Assembly (NCBI GenBank): GCA_013398175.1
Contig: VZRZ01004327.1
Span: 143,449-207,448 of the forward strand
Direction of reading: 5' to 3'
DNA: 64,000 nt
Source: Climacteris rufus
Lineage: Eukaryota > Chordata > Aves > Passeriformes > Climacteridae
The position numbers were made by a program, and so were the translations under genes. Shown piece after piece: positions 51,301-64,000 of the stretch. Position 1 is the stretch's first letter, and the number at the start of each line of letters is the position of its first letter. Under the pieces are notes generated by a model. It had not been told where the DNA came from, made no database searches, and was given only the letters and a program-made list of their open reading frames with translations.

Positions 51301-53754
51301 CCCCACCCCTGGATGTTTGTTAGTTTGGGTTTACTAAAAAGCTATCCCAAAAAGCAAGATCCAGTGATGTGATTAAGGTTACAAGTATTGCACAGCCTCT
51401 GCTGTTCAGACCATGCTTGATAAAAGCATCCTCTGGAGAAGAGCAATAGTTCAGTCTCCATGGTAACTCCTTCTTCTGCCTCTCTTGAGCAGAGACTGCC
51501 AATTGCATTAAATTAAGGGGGATGGTTTTGTGATGGATTCCTACACCCAAGGGACTGAGATTGAGACCACCAGACTTTTGTTACTGGACGACAGAAGCTG
51601 GGATAAAATGGAATTAGTTGAGTTATCCTGACAGCACAATCTGTTTTTCTGTATGTTTCTGAACAGATTCATATATAATGTGTGTGCATGTATGTATTCT
51701 TATATATATAAACTATTTATGTATCCATATACTCACAGAGTCGTATTTCTGCTCTAATGCACAGAGACATTAAGGAATTAAAGAAAAAGAATAAATACAT
51801 TTGACCTCAAGTTCTCTTAGTTCATTCTTCTCTTTTTCAAAACTTCACATCTCACTTTGTGCAGCGTTATCAGCTAAAGGTGATTAGGGAGCTTCTTATC
51901 AGAGGTCGATCTGTTCCCGGTGAAAATGTTTTCATTTCTTTCAGTGTAGGTTTGATAGGAGCCATAGTGGCAGCTATGAAAGCCATGTGACAGGTCTGGT
52001 GATTTCAGACAGAACTGACCTTGAGTTTTAGATTTCCTCAGGGAAAAAACAGTTTCTTTATTCAATGGTCCTTAACTCTTTTCTGACAATGTTCCAAAGA
52101 CAGTTTCAGTTTGGAGTTTTTGTTTCTTTTGTTTGTTTGCTTTTTCCCAAAAATAACTTTTTGGGTATGACATTGGGTTATGAAGATTAGCTTGAGAATT
52201 TATAAATCCTTCAGGTATACCCAGCTGTGAAATGTGGGATAGTCTTGTGGGTCTGAAGTTCGGTAAGCGTAAAAAGTTCATTTAAATTCTGGATAATATT
52301 GCTAAGTAAATAATTTAAAAAGCATCTTTAGACTACTTTGTAAGAAAGATGCTGTATGGAGTGGCCATTAAAATTTTTCAAAACACTCCTATGCTTAAAG
52401 CATGGAGCATCTCTCTTCTGTATTGCTTAAGTTATTCAAGTTTGCAGTTAAATAGTTCCAAACAGCAGCAAACACTTAAGGGATTTTTCATGTGACAGCA
52501 CAAAAGTAACCTATAGACAAGTCCTCATTTTGACTTTGTGTAATATTAATTTGGAAAATAACATATCATACGGTATGTTCAAAATATTTGTGATTTTATC
52601 TCAGTGGGTGTTTTGGTGATATTGCTGTGAAGATGAAATGGCGTGCACAGTGGAGATGACAGTTGTGAAATCCATGTAACACAAACAACAGATGGTTATG
52701 GATTTTTACTTTTGGGCAGGACCTGAGTTTCTACACTTTTCTTCCTCCCTGATAACATTTTCTAATTTTGTTTTGCAAATACTGGCACAAGGAATTCAGT
52801 GGCCCTCCATATGGAGATTGAGAAGCTTTCTTGAATTGACCTATCTCTTTGTTGTCGGGGCAAGTGTTTTCTCCATCAGAATATGTAAAGTGTTGAATTT
52901 TAATAGCCTCATTTAGAGCGTCCTTGAAAGCAGAACTTACCAACTTTCTGAGTGCCTCATGGGCATAAGGGAATATTTCATGTTTATCCTAAAATACATG
53001 TAAAACATCTCTGTCAAGTTAATTTGAGACTCACAGATAAAGAAAAAGGAGTCATAATGAGGTTTCACGAGAACAGAGCATTTTGAATCTGACTAGCAAA
53101 TGGAGATAAGAGTAACAAAAATATTATAAATATACATTAGTTTAGTTTATAAAAAATAAGACCTGAATGCTAAAGTCTCTGAAGGGTAATACAGATGGGT
53201 CTTGCATTTCTTGGAAGGCTTTGAGTTTTAGTAAAGCTGAACCTTGTAAATTAGTGTTCTGTGGTAGCAATGGCTGTTTGAAAAAGAGGCCTTCGTATGT
53301 GTTTAGAAAACACTCTTTAAAATGGTCATGGGAAGAAAGATGAAAAAGAATCGTATCTGTTGTAGATGGTTTCATACTTTTTTTTTTTCCCAAACAGTTG
53401 TCATCCTATGTACAGGAACAAACTGGGTTTTTACTCTTCAACTTGTTACATTTGGCTGAACATATAAGGTCTAATTGTTAAATATTCAGTGCCTTTTGAA
53501 GATCCAATTTTGTCAGGTTTTCATGAAACAAAAATTTGGCCAGGATCTACTAAGATTCACTCAGGAAGCCAGTCTCAAAATTAAGGACCTGCTTCCACTG
53601 AGAGAAATAAAGAGTATTTTGTGTTTTATTTTATGCTTGTGTTAATTTTGAGTAATTGTTTGAAAGACATTACATGATAGAGGTCCCACTGTCCTTCCAT
53701 GAATCTCTTTTGGTATTGTGGCCATAGGGTATTAATAACAGTTTGATGCATATG
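48365..53754 (+). other. SLC16A7: SLC16A7 intron after first coding exon, 5' part
   Basis: Intronic sequence begins at the GT donor. I see no further transporter exon; the expected continuation after the glycine pair (loop and membrane segment 2-3 residues) is absent from all + frames. There is no classified transposon until the CR1 tail near 53755. Composition is AT-rich with short random open frames. Confidence 0.75.
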
Positions 53755-53860
53755 ATCAATTGGGGACGTGTTTTAGTGGTGAACATGGCAGTTCTGGGTT
53801 AATGGTTGTACTTGATGGTCTTACAGGTCTTTTCCAACCTAATGATTCCATGATTCTATA
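53755..53860 (+). mobile_element. CR1 LINE 3' tail fragment
   Basis: A short 3'-end CR1 remnant of about 105 bases: GTGTTTTAGTGGTGAACATG, then GGGTTAATGGTTGTACTTGA, then GGTCTTTTCCAACCTAATGA, ending in ATTCCATGATTCTATAG. These are the typical last segments of the CR1 3' untranslated region with its short terminal direct repeat. It is severely 5'-truncated and somewhat diverged, and seems to belong to a different CR1 subfamily from the copy at 41.6-42.2 kb. The left boundary is approximate. Confidence 0.88.
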
Positions 53861-55027
53861 GAAATATTTGTGGCAACTTAATTTTAGTTAATCTGAACCC
53901 TTTACTAGAACAGGTCTTATTTACATACAAGTAGACAATGTGGATTACATAATGAACATTAATTGATCACTCTTTCCCTTTGTAAGACTTTGTATTTGTC
54001 TTACTTTGTTTTATAGCCAGGGGTTTCTATAAGTAAAATAATCAATATTGACAGCTTTTTATATCTGCAGAGATAATTCCTTTTTGGTTCCCACTTAGTT
54101 TCAAGTAATAGGTCAAAGTCTAACAATAACAAATAACATGCGTCATTTTCTAATGGGCTAAAACTTTGGGTTTGTTTAAGAAAGGTACCAAGGGACAAAC
54201 TGAGGTCTTTGATACGTTCAGTAGACTTGTAAAACTTTGACGAAAGAATGCTTATTTTGTGTGTACTACAAATGTTGGAATAGTTCCCATATAGTTTTTC
54301 ACTGTATCATACAATGGTTGTGTTCATAATGTGTGTTGGGTAATTCAAAGGTAATAAAACAATGGTTTAGCACAACTGGGAATCATGAGACATTTAAGCA
54401 GATACCAGAGAAGAACTGCGGTGAAGGAAAAGTCTGTGTATACCATTGTAGTCACCCAGCACTTCAAATGAAATAATAAACCCAGAACTTTACAAAGAAC
54501 TTATTATAGAATTTCCCTGGTCCATTGTTTTGGAATGTCTAAGAACTATTCTTGTGTTTATTTTGGAGAGTATATTCAAGGAAAACAGAGTTGTACTGAT
54601 ATGTTTAGAAGATATTCTAAGCCAGTATCAAATGGCAACAGCTGAGACGTACTGTGATTCATAAAGATATGCAGTTCTGTAGTCATTAACAGAGGTAAAT
54701 GGGCCAGGGACTTAGCAACAGGTTTATGGTGATGCCAGAGGAAGAACAACAATCAAAAAATGAGGTGGTTTTAGAATGTATTTTTTAATTACATTAAGAA
54801 CTCTTTTAATTGATTAACTGATTTTGAAGATTTTTTCAGAGACCACATGACACGTATTTAAATGTATAAACCATATGAAGAGTTTTTGAGTCAGAACCTT
54901 TTCATCTAACAGTGATATTCTGTTGAGCTTCTGTATGTCAGAGAGTACAAACAAATGCAGCTTTAGTTGTCTTGGTGCATAAATGCCAAAGAAAAGCTTA
55001 GCTTTCTTTTCCACAAATTTTGGCAGG

Positions 55028-55074
55028 TTTTTTTTTTTGTTTTGTTGGGTTTTTTTTTTTTTTTTTTTTTTTTT
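55028..55074. repeat. Poly-T run
   Basis: A T-rich run ending in 25 consecutive T (55050-55074), with a GTTTTGTTGGG interruption before it. On the - strand it is a poly-A tract; no retroposed gene could be recognised on its 5' side, so it is listed as simple sequence. Confidence 0.85.
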
Positions 55075-57600
55075 ATTGTCAAGAAACAGTTAAGTATTTG
55101 CACTTCAGTTCTACCTGACTTCTGTTTGGGTGAATATCTACTATGACTAGATATCTAAATGAAAGAATGTGATTAAAACAGGAACTGTATTGTGAAATAA
55201 GATGTTGGTTTCCTCATATAGTTCAAGCACATCTTGCAACACTTTCTCACTTATGATGGGAACACATGCCCTGTTTGGTTTTCTATGTGCAATGCTTTGA
55301 AATACCATTTAGAGCTTTAACTTCTAGAAAACTTTGAAGAAAGTAGTGATATCCTTACAGCTTTTTAAGACTAGTAGCTGAAGATAATATGAACAAGATT
55401 CATGTGTTTAGTGTTCCTGGGCATAGGCACTTACATCTGATCCAGTTGTCTAGACATCTTCTGTTGTCAGTCAGTAAAGATGGGAATTTCTAATTAATTC
55501 CTTCCTAAGTTAAATGTCCGAAACACATCAAATGAATTGTGTTTCAGACTTCTTTGTCTTTTGAATGCTAGAGAAATCTAGATGAAAAGTTCAAATGTGT
55601 GTTCTTCACAAATATGAGGTGGTGCCACCTTACATGATTGTTGCCCTATACTAATACATTATATTGTGCTATCTAGAGACCTTGACATTTAAGAACATTC
55701 TTATTAGAGATACACACCCATGGTTAGTGATTTTGAGCTTATTGTGTTAAAGGTTTGATTTTTTTCTTTAATCTTCTTGTATATTGCATGGGTTATAACT
55801 CTCGGAAGTTTCAGTAGACTGACTCAGTTACACTAGTTTTGATACTGTTAGAAATCCATGGTAATTTTAAGATTGCCCTTTAGCTTGTAAATCTTCCCGC
55901 ATCTTGCAGTGACTTTCCTTATACCCGTAATTACCTTCCTTCCATAATGAGCTAAGAAAAAACACAAATTGGAGAATGACTGGTTTGTTTAATAATTGGT
56001 CAGATTTGCATTCTTTTGTAGATGTTTATGAGCTCTTAGAAATCCATGAATCTGTTATATTTTCTTATGTTCTGTGAAAGATTTGAAAGTTATGTACAAT
56101 TCAGTCTCTTTGTAACAAGATACCAAAACACTTCTCTTATCAGTATCAGCTGGCAGCACAAATTTTGTCATGATACAAACCTGACTCATAGTGCTCTCCT
56201 GTGGATGAATCTTCCTGGAACAGAACTTACTTGACTGAAATTTTTAATTCTTTCAAAAGAATCAGTTTCTCTGTCCCACACATGTTGCTTCCAGATTTGC
56301 AGGACTTCCCAAGAACTCTGCAACAGTTTTCGAGATAGGTGTGGCACAAGAGAAGGCAGCAGACGTCCTATTTGGCCTTCCCTAGAAGGTGGACTAATCA
56401 TATGCCCTTGGAAGTAAAGTGTCACTCAGAAAAGCTTCTAGAGCAGTTCTGCTCTAAATTGTTTGAATTATTGGCATACACCCAATTGGCAGAATTAATC
56501 CCTCCTTATAGTGACATTGCTAAGCTTGAAGTGTATGTAATAAAGTGTATGAATCTGCTATTACTTGCCTCATCAGAATAGTTATAATTTTAAGAGGAGC
56601 AAGTAAATAAACAAAGTGCAGGAGGTTTTGCTTCTGGATATTCTACTTAAAGACTGGTTTTAGAGGAACTATTAAATCCATAAGGAACCAAATCTGTAAC
56701 TGTTATCATGAAGAATTTAATTAAGGAACATAAGGTCTTAAACCTGGAGAGAAGGAACCTTTTCAGTGATGATGTTATTCTCTTATGAGAGACATCTAAA
56801 ATAACTGCCTGGGACTCCATTTCAGGTATGGACATTGGCACTTTTCCTGCAAGAAGTGCTTTATCTTAAATACCTTAATGATCTCATAAAGTTCAAAGTT
56901 AAATTAAATTTTTTTCACCTACCTAAAGTCAACATAAAAACATGTTTATATATTTATGCAAAAATGTTTATCCTTAGGTGTTTGTAACATCAAGATCTCT
57001 TGACAGTGTACCTTCAATGACTTAAGTGCTCCCAGAGGCACTCATTAAAATCTCATTTTTATTTATATTCACCTTAAAAAGCCATGATCCATAAATGATT
57101 CATGTGTTTTTCCCCAAATAAAATATAAATAAAATACAGAATACTAGCTTTGAAGATTTACAGTATATAAGCAAAGCTGGTGGTATTCCCTTTATGGAAG
57201 TAATAATTTGATTAAAATTTTTACTTACTTGTTAGTAAGCTTATCGCTGCTTCATACATAGAAAACAAAAATCTAAGGTCACAGTACAATTTGTCCTTAA
57301 GTACGAGTCCCCTAACTTCAATTTTAATTTATTGGATTCCGCAGAGTTCCAGTAGTGCAAAGTGCAGACGAATCGAGAATCAGGCTCTGTGACTGGGTTA
57401 TTCTGATTATTCACTGCAGCAACAGATTCTGTAATGAAACAACTTTCAGTGACCTGAAATTGTATGATTCTAACATGGGAAGAGAATGTAGTCAACATTA
57501 CAGATGATTCTCGGGGCACATGGCTCCTTGCATGAACACTCACTTTGACTTAGCAGGTTTTTATTGTGATAGAAAGGTACAGAAAACCAAAAATAAAATA

Positions 57601-57655
57601 ACATAACATAACATAACATAACATAACATAACATAACATAACATAACATAACATA
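57601..57655. repeat. (ACATA)n pentanucleotide microsatellite
   Basis: Eleven perfect, uninterrupted copies of ACATA (TATGT on the other strand), preceded by AATAAAATA and followed by an A-rich stretch to about 57705. The absence of any interruption implies recent expansion and likely length polymorphism. Confidence 0.95.
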
Positions 57656-60013
57656 AGTTTAACAAAACAAATAAACAAAAACAAAAACAGAAACACCAAA
57701 ACACCCACAAGTCGCTGTCTTCTATGGGCTAGACTTGCACAACTACACCTCACAGATTGAGATGTGGTAGTTCATCTAAGAGAGGGTTTCAGTGTGTGTT
57801 AACTGGCTGCATATACAGTAATGAACAACACAATCCAGCAATCAGGCTTATACTGAAATAAGAAACTGTAGAGTTGCAATTTTTCTTAGATGGTTTGGTA
57901 ATGAAATGCAATATGATATTTAACAACCTTAACCTGCTGATAATGATTTTGAAAAGCTAAGAGGAAGAATTAGTTTAATGTAATGCCACACAGTTATATT
58001 TCTAATTTGTTTATTTGTATGGTAGAAGATGTTTGAGATATTTCAGAGTGACTTTTTGAACAGTTTTAATTTAAAATTCTGAGGTTTGAAATTTTTATTT
58101 CAGCTTGGGAATAAAAAGGATGCTAAAGCATAAAGGGTGTTCATGCAATTCTTGTTCTAATTTTCTGATTGTTCCTTAAAAATCAACTAGCATGTCACAT
58201 AATACATGTGGGAGTGATTTTTTTGTCTTTCACACAGCACCATCGTTTTAACCTCTGCAAAGAGTGTGCAAGGTTATGTTTGCCATTGTGATTTTGAAGC
58301 TCTTCATATTTACTTACTCAAATGTAAACAGTAACCTGAGTGCAAAGCACTTGACCCTATGCTCAGAGAAACAGAGCTGAAGTGGCAAATGGGATTAAGA
58401 CAAGAACAAATTTGTATCATGGAATTTCTTCTGAATTATTTCACCTAACGTTATAAAAAATTTACCTGACAAGGTGTTCTGTTATATACATTGCCTAAAT
58501 CAGTCAAAATTCTGACCAATTGCTTTCCAGTAAGATGTATTAAAACTTGCTAAAGAAACATAGTTCCTCCTCTAGGAAGAAAATATTACTTTCCTCAGTA
58601 AACCTAAGTAATATTCTCCTCACAGGCACATGTTAAATTTTTGCAGAAGTAGGTCTACTTCATTGGATTATTTTAATATATTCTTGCTGAAGAATGTCAA
58701 CATATCTCTTTAGTTGAAAGGCGACTCCACAAATGCACGATGCTTAGGCAATATCTGTAATACAAATCATGAGAAGCCTGTATTTTAATGGGCCCTAATT
58801 TATTTTGAATTTATGATGTATCACAACCATTAGAAGGAAGCTGCTTCACACTACTTCACACTACTAAGTGGAGAATAAGGTTTCTGCCAGTGGCAGATTT
58901 TATTGGTTTTTTTTCACAGAAGGCAAAAATCCCTTCTTGTTCAAAAACCACAGAAATACTATCTTCAAGTGCAACAAGATGGGACTAGGTCACCAAGCCT
59001 TTTCATGTTGCTTTTTGCAGCAGAGCTCAAATATTCCTTGTTTGTGTAAGCAGATCCGATCTAGACTTCCCCACCCTCACATTTTCAGAAGACCTTGCCT
59101 GTGGAGGTGTATACTCTGCTGTGACAAGGGAAAGGACCATGTAGACAATGTTATAAACATTTCCTCTCCAGTCCAGGCAAAATGAAAATGCCATAAAGGT
59201 CTTCATCCAGCTCCTTTATAATACGTTTCTTTTCCACTGTTCAAGTCCCAGGCTTCTTCTACTAATTTTGCATGACTCTTTCACTCCTCACTTGATCATA
59301 ATTTATGATAATTTTGATTGAGTCCACAAAATAAATGGCATGTGACTATAGATAGAGAACATCTAAAAATTTGAAAGACCCATCAAGTAAAGCTCTTTCT
59401 GCTGTAGATGGAAATGTAAAAGTTCAATGGCAAATTCAACTCTGATGAGAAAACCTATGTGAGGTGGGTATGGAAATATGCAAAGATAAACTGACATCTA
59501 GTCAGATATAAAGATTTAAGAAATACAGCTGATTTCTCTTTCAATTTTATTGGATATAATTTTTCAGAGACATATATTTGGCTGTAAAATGCTAGGTGAG
59601 CACAGTTGCAATAAAAAATTCATTGAAAAGTGAAAAACATCACAGAAATCTTGTTACTGGCATTTAACAATTTACATTGCTTTTAGTCTTTTTGATCTGG
59701 CAGACAAATATTCAGTGTTACTTTAAATATCATCCTTTAATTTAACAGATTTTTCTCAATATAAACACATGTTATTGTTTCACTTGTCTGAGAGCAAGGG
59801 GAAAAAACAAACAAATGAAGCTTCACAAAGATTCTCAGTTTTAATTGGCAACTGAATATATTTTGAAAAATAGTGGGAAAAATGCAAATTCTGTGTCTGG
59901 TATAATCCCAGTAGTACATTACCACTGTCTGCGCTTACACTCTAAATAGGTGCCAAAAATGAATGAGAATGCTTAGTTCTCCTTTTGTACTATATCTTTG
60001 AAACAAATAAATT

Positions 60014-60215
60014 GCCTTCCCTCTTCTGTTTCTTTCACCCTTTCTTTTCCCCTCACTCTTTCCTTTACTCCTTTCCGTCCTTGTTTCCATTCCCATTCCC
60101 TCAGCATGCTGTGAACTAAATGTTACTAAATATTTATGATATTAATAAATATAATACTTAATTATAGCATCAAATATAAATATTATTAAATATTTATTAT
60201 ATGTAGTTTTTTAGG
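60014..60215. repeat. Polypyrimidine tract followed by AT-only-like stretch
   Basis: From 60014 to 60103 the + strand is almost purely C and T. After about ten mixed bases it changes to nearly pure A and T (about 60113-60215) with many AAATATT and TATTTAT palindromic words. Both are low-complexity. The sharp change of composition is notable but no gene or transposon explains it. Confidence 0.7.
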
Positions 60216-63200
60216 AATTATCTAATTTATGGGTTGAAAAGAAATTTGGGAAATTTACACACTTAAGCTTCTAAATATTAGCACTGAAACCCACTACATG
60301 CATTTAATTGGATATTATAAAAGTAAAATGGTAATTAAAGTGATAAAATAATGGTTTACGGTTTGTTTTTTGTTGTTTTTTAAAATAGAGTTTAAGCCTG
60401 ATGATACTAATGCGTTAAATGCATTTGAAAATAATCTTGCAATGTTACTGAAAATGACCTAAATATGATGACTTCTCAGGACACTTCCAAGTTATAAATA
60501 TATATTCAGATTTATACTTCTCATCACATATATTCTAAGTATGTAGATGAGATTTAATGATCCACTCAGGATCCATAATTCACAGTAAGTGGTCCACAGA
60601 AACATCATAGGTAATAGATTGAGTATTTTCAATTTGAAGTTTAATTATACAGTGCAAAATTGAGACTATGAGAATATGATAAAGGAGCAGCTGAGAAGAA
60701 GCAAGTGTCTTGTGCTTTCTCTGAAATGACATATTATTGCCTGTTACAGTATATAAGGAATAATTTCCAAGTTGAGTTAGTTATAATATTATTCTAGAAG
60801 AAAACAAACTGTAGAATGTGGTGCAAGATGAAAATGGGATATTGTATGAACATTAATATGATTGGCAATTTTAAGAAGATGGAGAAATCCAAATGACAAT
60901 ATTAATCTTTACTGAAGTTGGCTGAATTTTTCACTCTGAATGCATCTGAAAGATGCACTGATTTGAGTGGGAGAGAATATACCCTACATTCCTAAGAACT
61001 ACCCAATAGCCTGGGCTATTGTATTTGTTAGGACTTTTTGCTCTCTAAAATTCTGCTAGGCTTCCAAATGACAAAGTATTATTCTGCTTCTAGGAAAAGT
61101 AGCCAGGGATTTTTAAGCAGGGCTATAAAAATAATGAATGATAATAGGGAATAATAAATAGGAAGTGGTGAATAATGAACAATTACAAATATTGTGTTCA
61201 CATATGCATACACAAATTTATAGAAAAGACAGTCATTCCACAAAGAGGAAGAAAGAAAAAATGGAAAACCTTTGTAACTGTCTAATAACAGGGTTTAGGA
61301 AAAATGTCTATGAAGAATTAAGATAAATATTTGTGAGAACTGATTGGTTTGGTTGTTTTGTCCTTTTTGTTTGGTTTGGTTTTATTTTTTTATTTTTAGT
61401 TCCCAACAGTTTTCTCTGAGATTAACTAGATATCTCTTATGTTCAAGCTGTTGTGATAATAATTGTTGCAGTGGTGTACCATAACCTCTGTCTTTTCGGT
61501 TTTGTGATCTGCAGAAAATTGGTCCCTCTTTGTAATAGCAGAATATACAGAACTTGTTTGGCAATCTGGTTCAGAGTTAGCAAGTTGTAAAGACAAGTTG
61601 GATAGCTAAAAATTGTAACCTGCTTGGCAAGGCACAAAGTACTAAATGCTAAGCCTTCAATCAGAAATTTTCAAGTTCTCTGAAAGTGAAAGAGTAAGTT
61701 CAGAAGGTTTCAGGTGAAACATGGGATAAGTACTTTCTATTATCCCAGGAAAAACAACCCATTTTTATCATTAGGAGTCCATTAATCAGATGAGGGAAAG
61801 TGTTGGGCTTTTTGTTTTTATGAGTGTGTTTGTGTGAGTATGTAGTCTCCATGTCTGGGCATAGCAGTTTTTTAGTAAGATTATTTTTGAGACAAAAAAG
61901 CTATTAGATAGAAATACTGGTTAGCTATAAATGAACCTCTAGTTTCTGATTAGTACTAATTTCTCTTTGTTCCCTGAAAGTAGACATATTAGGATTTATT
62001 TTAATATTTTCAGAAATGTGATGTTTTTCCGTACATGTGCTCAAATACATGTATTACCAAATTGAACTAAGCCTTTCATTTCAGCCATCCACAGAGAAAG
62101 AAGGAACAGCCACTGAGATGAATGGATAACACTTCAAAGATGATACTTCTAAAAGAAAACCACTACACGTTTTCATGGGAACATTTTAGTTATGCCTCAT
62201 GAAATTCCCAGTGAATCCCTGAAAGGAATGGAAATTTAATTTATTATTACCTTCTATAGTACATACTTCTGTAGTTCATTGCATTTACTAATATTTATAT
62301 ATTAGTATTATTATCTTTACTGTGTTTCCAGGGGGGAATAGTAAGTCCTTGTTTGGTTTTTCGTATGAAGGAGAAGCAGCTTTTAAAGGCACAGTTTCAT
62401 TGTGCATTCAACAGTAATATTATTTAAGTGAAATCTCCAGCACATTTTTTGAGTAAGAGAAGCTGTTTTAAATTTAGATTCATGCAAGTCTATGAAGTCC
62501 TGAGAACTTAATTGCTGTTAAATACTAAGCTTTAAAATTAATTGTCTTTTCTTCTGCAGAAAACTTTCATTTATCTTCCCAGGACCTCAGTATTGCCACT
62601 GAATTTTCTAATGTTCATGTTGATACACTACATGCTCAAGTTACAATCTGATTGCTTTGGTTTTCTGCGAAGAAAGAGCATTTTTCTGAGAAGATAATTT
62701 GCATTGCACATATCATGCGCTGATGCTATTTCCAGCTATCCCCATTACAGAGGCATGCAGACCGTTGGAAAAATATGTGCTTGGTGCTACAGTGTCTCTG
62801 TTTATTTATCACTCTCTGATAGGTGCTTTGATTCCATCTCATCATTACCTTGTTCCCCCCTTTCTTGTATCTTACCCTTTTCTAAGTTGAAAGACTAGTT
62901 TTTGAGAAAATCGATGGATGGGCTTCACTTTACTTGGTGATACCAAACATAACAGGAAAACGAATATAAGGAAAGTTTTAAAAAATGCTGAAATGTTTTG
63001 CTGCGTCTGATTTCTATTCACAATAAAGGTGTCAATGTGTAATTTGGGCAATTAATTTTGGGTCAGAACTTTTTTAGTCAGTGACCATATATGTTTCTGA
63101 AATCCGCTGAGTGTTCACTAGCTCGTAGAATCACAGTCATTTCCTATTAAATATGATGAAGTTTCATATTGCTCATTGCAAAAGAAATGTCATAATTTAT

Positions 63201-64000
63201 CTTAAAGTTTTCTGCATTGTGATCAAGTGTTTTAGCCTTCCATGAAAAAAAATCTGCAGCAGAGCATCCAAAACATAATTAATATAAAGCATTGATACGT
63301 ATCCATATAAATAATAATCAGCATGGCTACTCCTTGATTAAAAACTGAGCATTTTTCCAACTTTTAAAAATTCATACGTATAGAGTGATTTGCTAACTTG
63401 AAGATGTTTTCTAAATTACATGGTCCATACCTCCATACACATTTGCACCCTAGCAAACAAGAAAAAAAGCCTGCAAGCCAAACAAGAGCTTTAATCAAAA
63501 TGCGTAAAGCCCTTGGTTCTTGCCTTTGATGTATCACTAGAAAAACACAAAATACCAAAGCAGATCAAAATCTGTAATTCCTCCATAAAAGCAATACATT
63601 TAGAGCAAGTACCAGCATCATGAGAAAGTACATTTCACGAGAAAGACAGCTCATCTTTGCAGTCAGACAGATGTGTTTCTGACTTGAGCACTTCACTTTA
63701 AAACTTTGAGATGTAACCTTCTATGAGGAGGAACCAGGAAGAAACAGTCAGAGTGTTGAGCACTCTACCATCAGTCAGGCTGCTATGTGTTACCACACAC
63801 ACAATTACTGGATTTCTTATAAAGGTTCTAAGGAATAGCTGAAGGTCAAATTAATTTTCATTAGAGATCAAGATAGAATTCAAGACTTCTTCAGGACACT
63901 AGTGAGAATGTGAGAATTCAATGACAACAAGGAGATGTGGTTAACAGGGGAGGAAGTGGAGAGCAAAGTGTGAGGGATGGTTGAATGACTGTTACCTGCC

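Larger units (their letters stand above)
53861..64000 (+). other. SLC16A7: SLC16A7 intron after first coding exon, continuing
   Basis: The intron appears to continue to the window end. It holds poly-T near 55028, a perfect pentanucleotide array near 57601, a polypyrimidine tract near 60014 followed by an extremely AT-rich stretch (about 60113-60215), and no recognisable exon or RNA gene. Open frames on both strands lack family motifs. Confidence 0.65.

Noticed and set aside
57550..57753. - strand open frame with repeated MLCYV
   Set aside because: It is the translation of the ACATA pentanucleotide array, not a protein.
63121..63145. TCGTAGAATCACAG, weakly like a CR1 terminal repeat on the other strand
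   Set aside because: The match is too short and is not followed by the expected CR1 sequence.

Overview
This is vertebrate nuclear DNA, most likely from a bird. The evidence is two CR1 LINE 3' ends with the typical ATTCTRTGA-type terminal repeats, two short LTRs with 6-bp target-site duplications, a low density of interspersed repeats, no recognisable mammalian SINE or L1, and AT-rich single-copy sequence. A crocodilian or turtle, which also carry CR1, cannot be excluded from the sequence alone. No prokaryotic-type genes, operons or CRISPR arrays are present.

The only protein-coding sequence I can support is one exon on the + strand at 48121-48364. It holds the start codon (48151) and the first 71 codons of a monocarboxylate transporter, best matched to MCT2 (SLC16A7). 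A strong splice acceptor precedes it and a GT donor in phase 1 follows it. The remaining coding exons lie beyond position 64000. The window opens on a CpG-rich, GC-box-bearing stretch (1 to about 125) that looks like the edge of a CpG-island promoter. The simplest layout is a promoter or first noncoding exon at or before position 1, a very long first intron of about 48 kb, the first coding exon, and at least 15.6 kb of the next intron. The link between the CpG island and SLC16A7 is inference.

Between these landmarks the DNA is AT-rich and non-coding. It holds simple repeats (ATTT, TA, a perfect ACATA pentanucleotide array, polypyrimidine and poly-T tracts), small tandem duplications, a 154-base assembly gap at 29348-29501, a GC-elevated unclassified block at about 6113-6998, a 5'-truncated CR1 with a broken reverse-transcriptase remnant (about 41635-42195) and a short CR1 tail (about 53755-53860).

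The most interesting structure is at 38801-39486. Two related solo LTRs are nested in opposite orientations. A + strand LTR of 353 bp (38928-39280) sits inside a - strand LTR (38807-39480, about 315 bp without the insert). Each has its own perfect 6-bp target-site duplication: TGTCAT for the outer and CTATTC for the inner. The inner one landed between the CCAAT and TATA boxes of the outer one, and the pair now forms a long imperfect inverted repeat. No new enzymatic or defence system is visible in this window.
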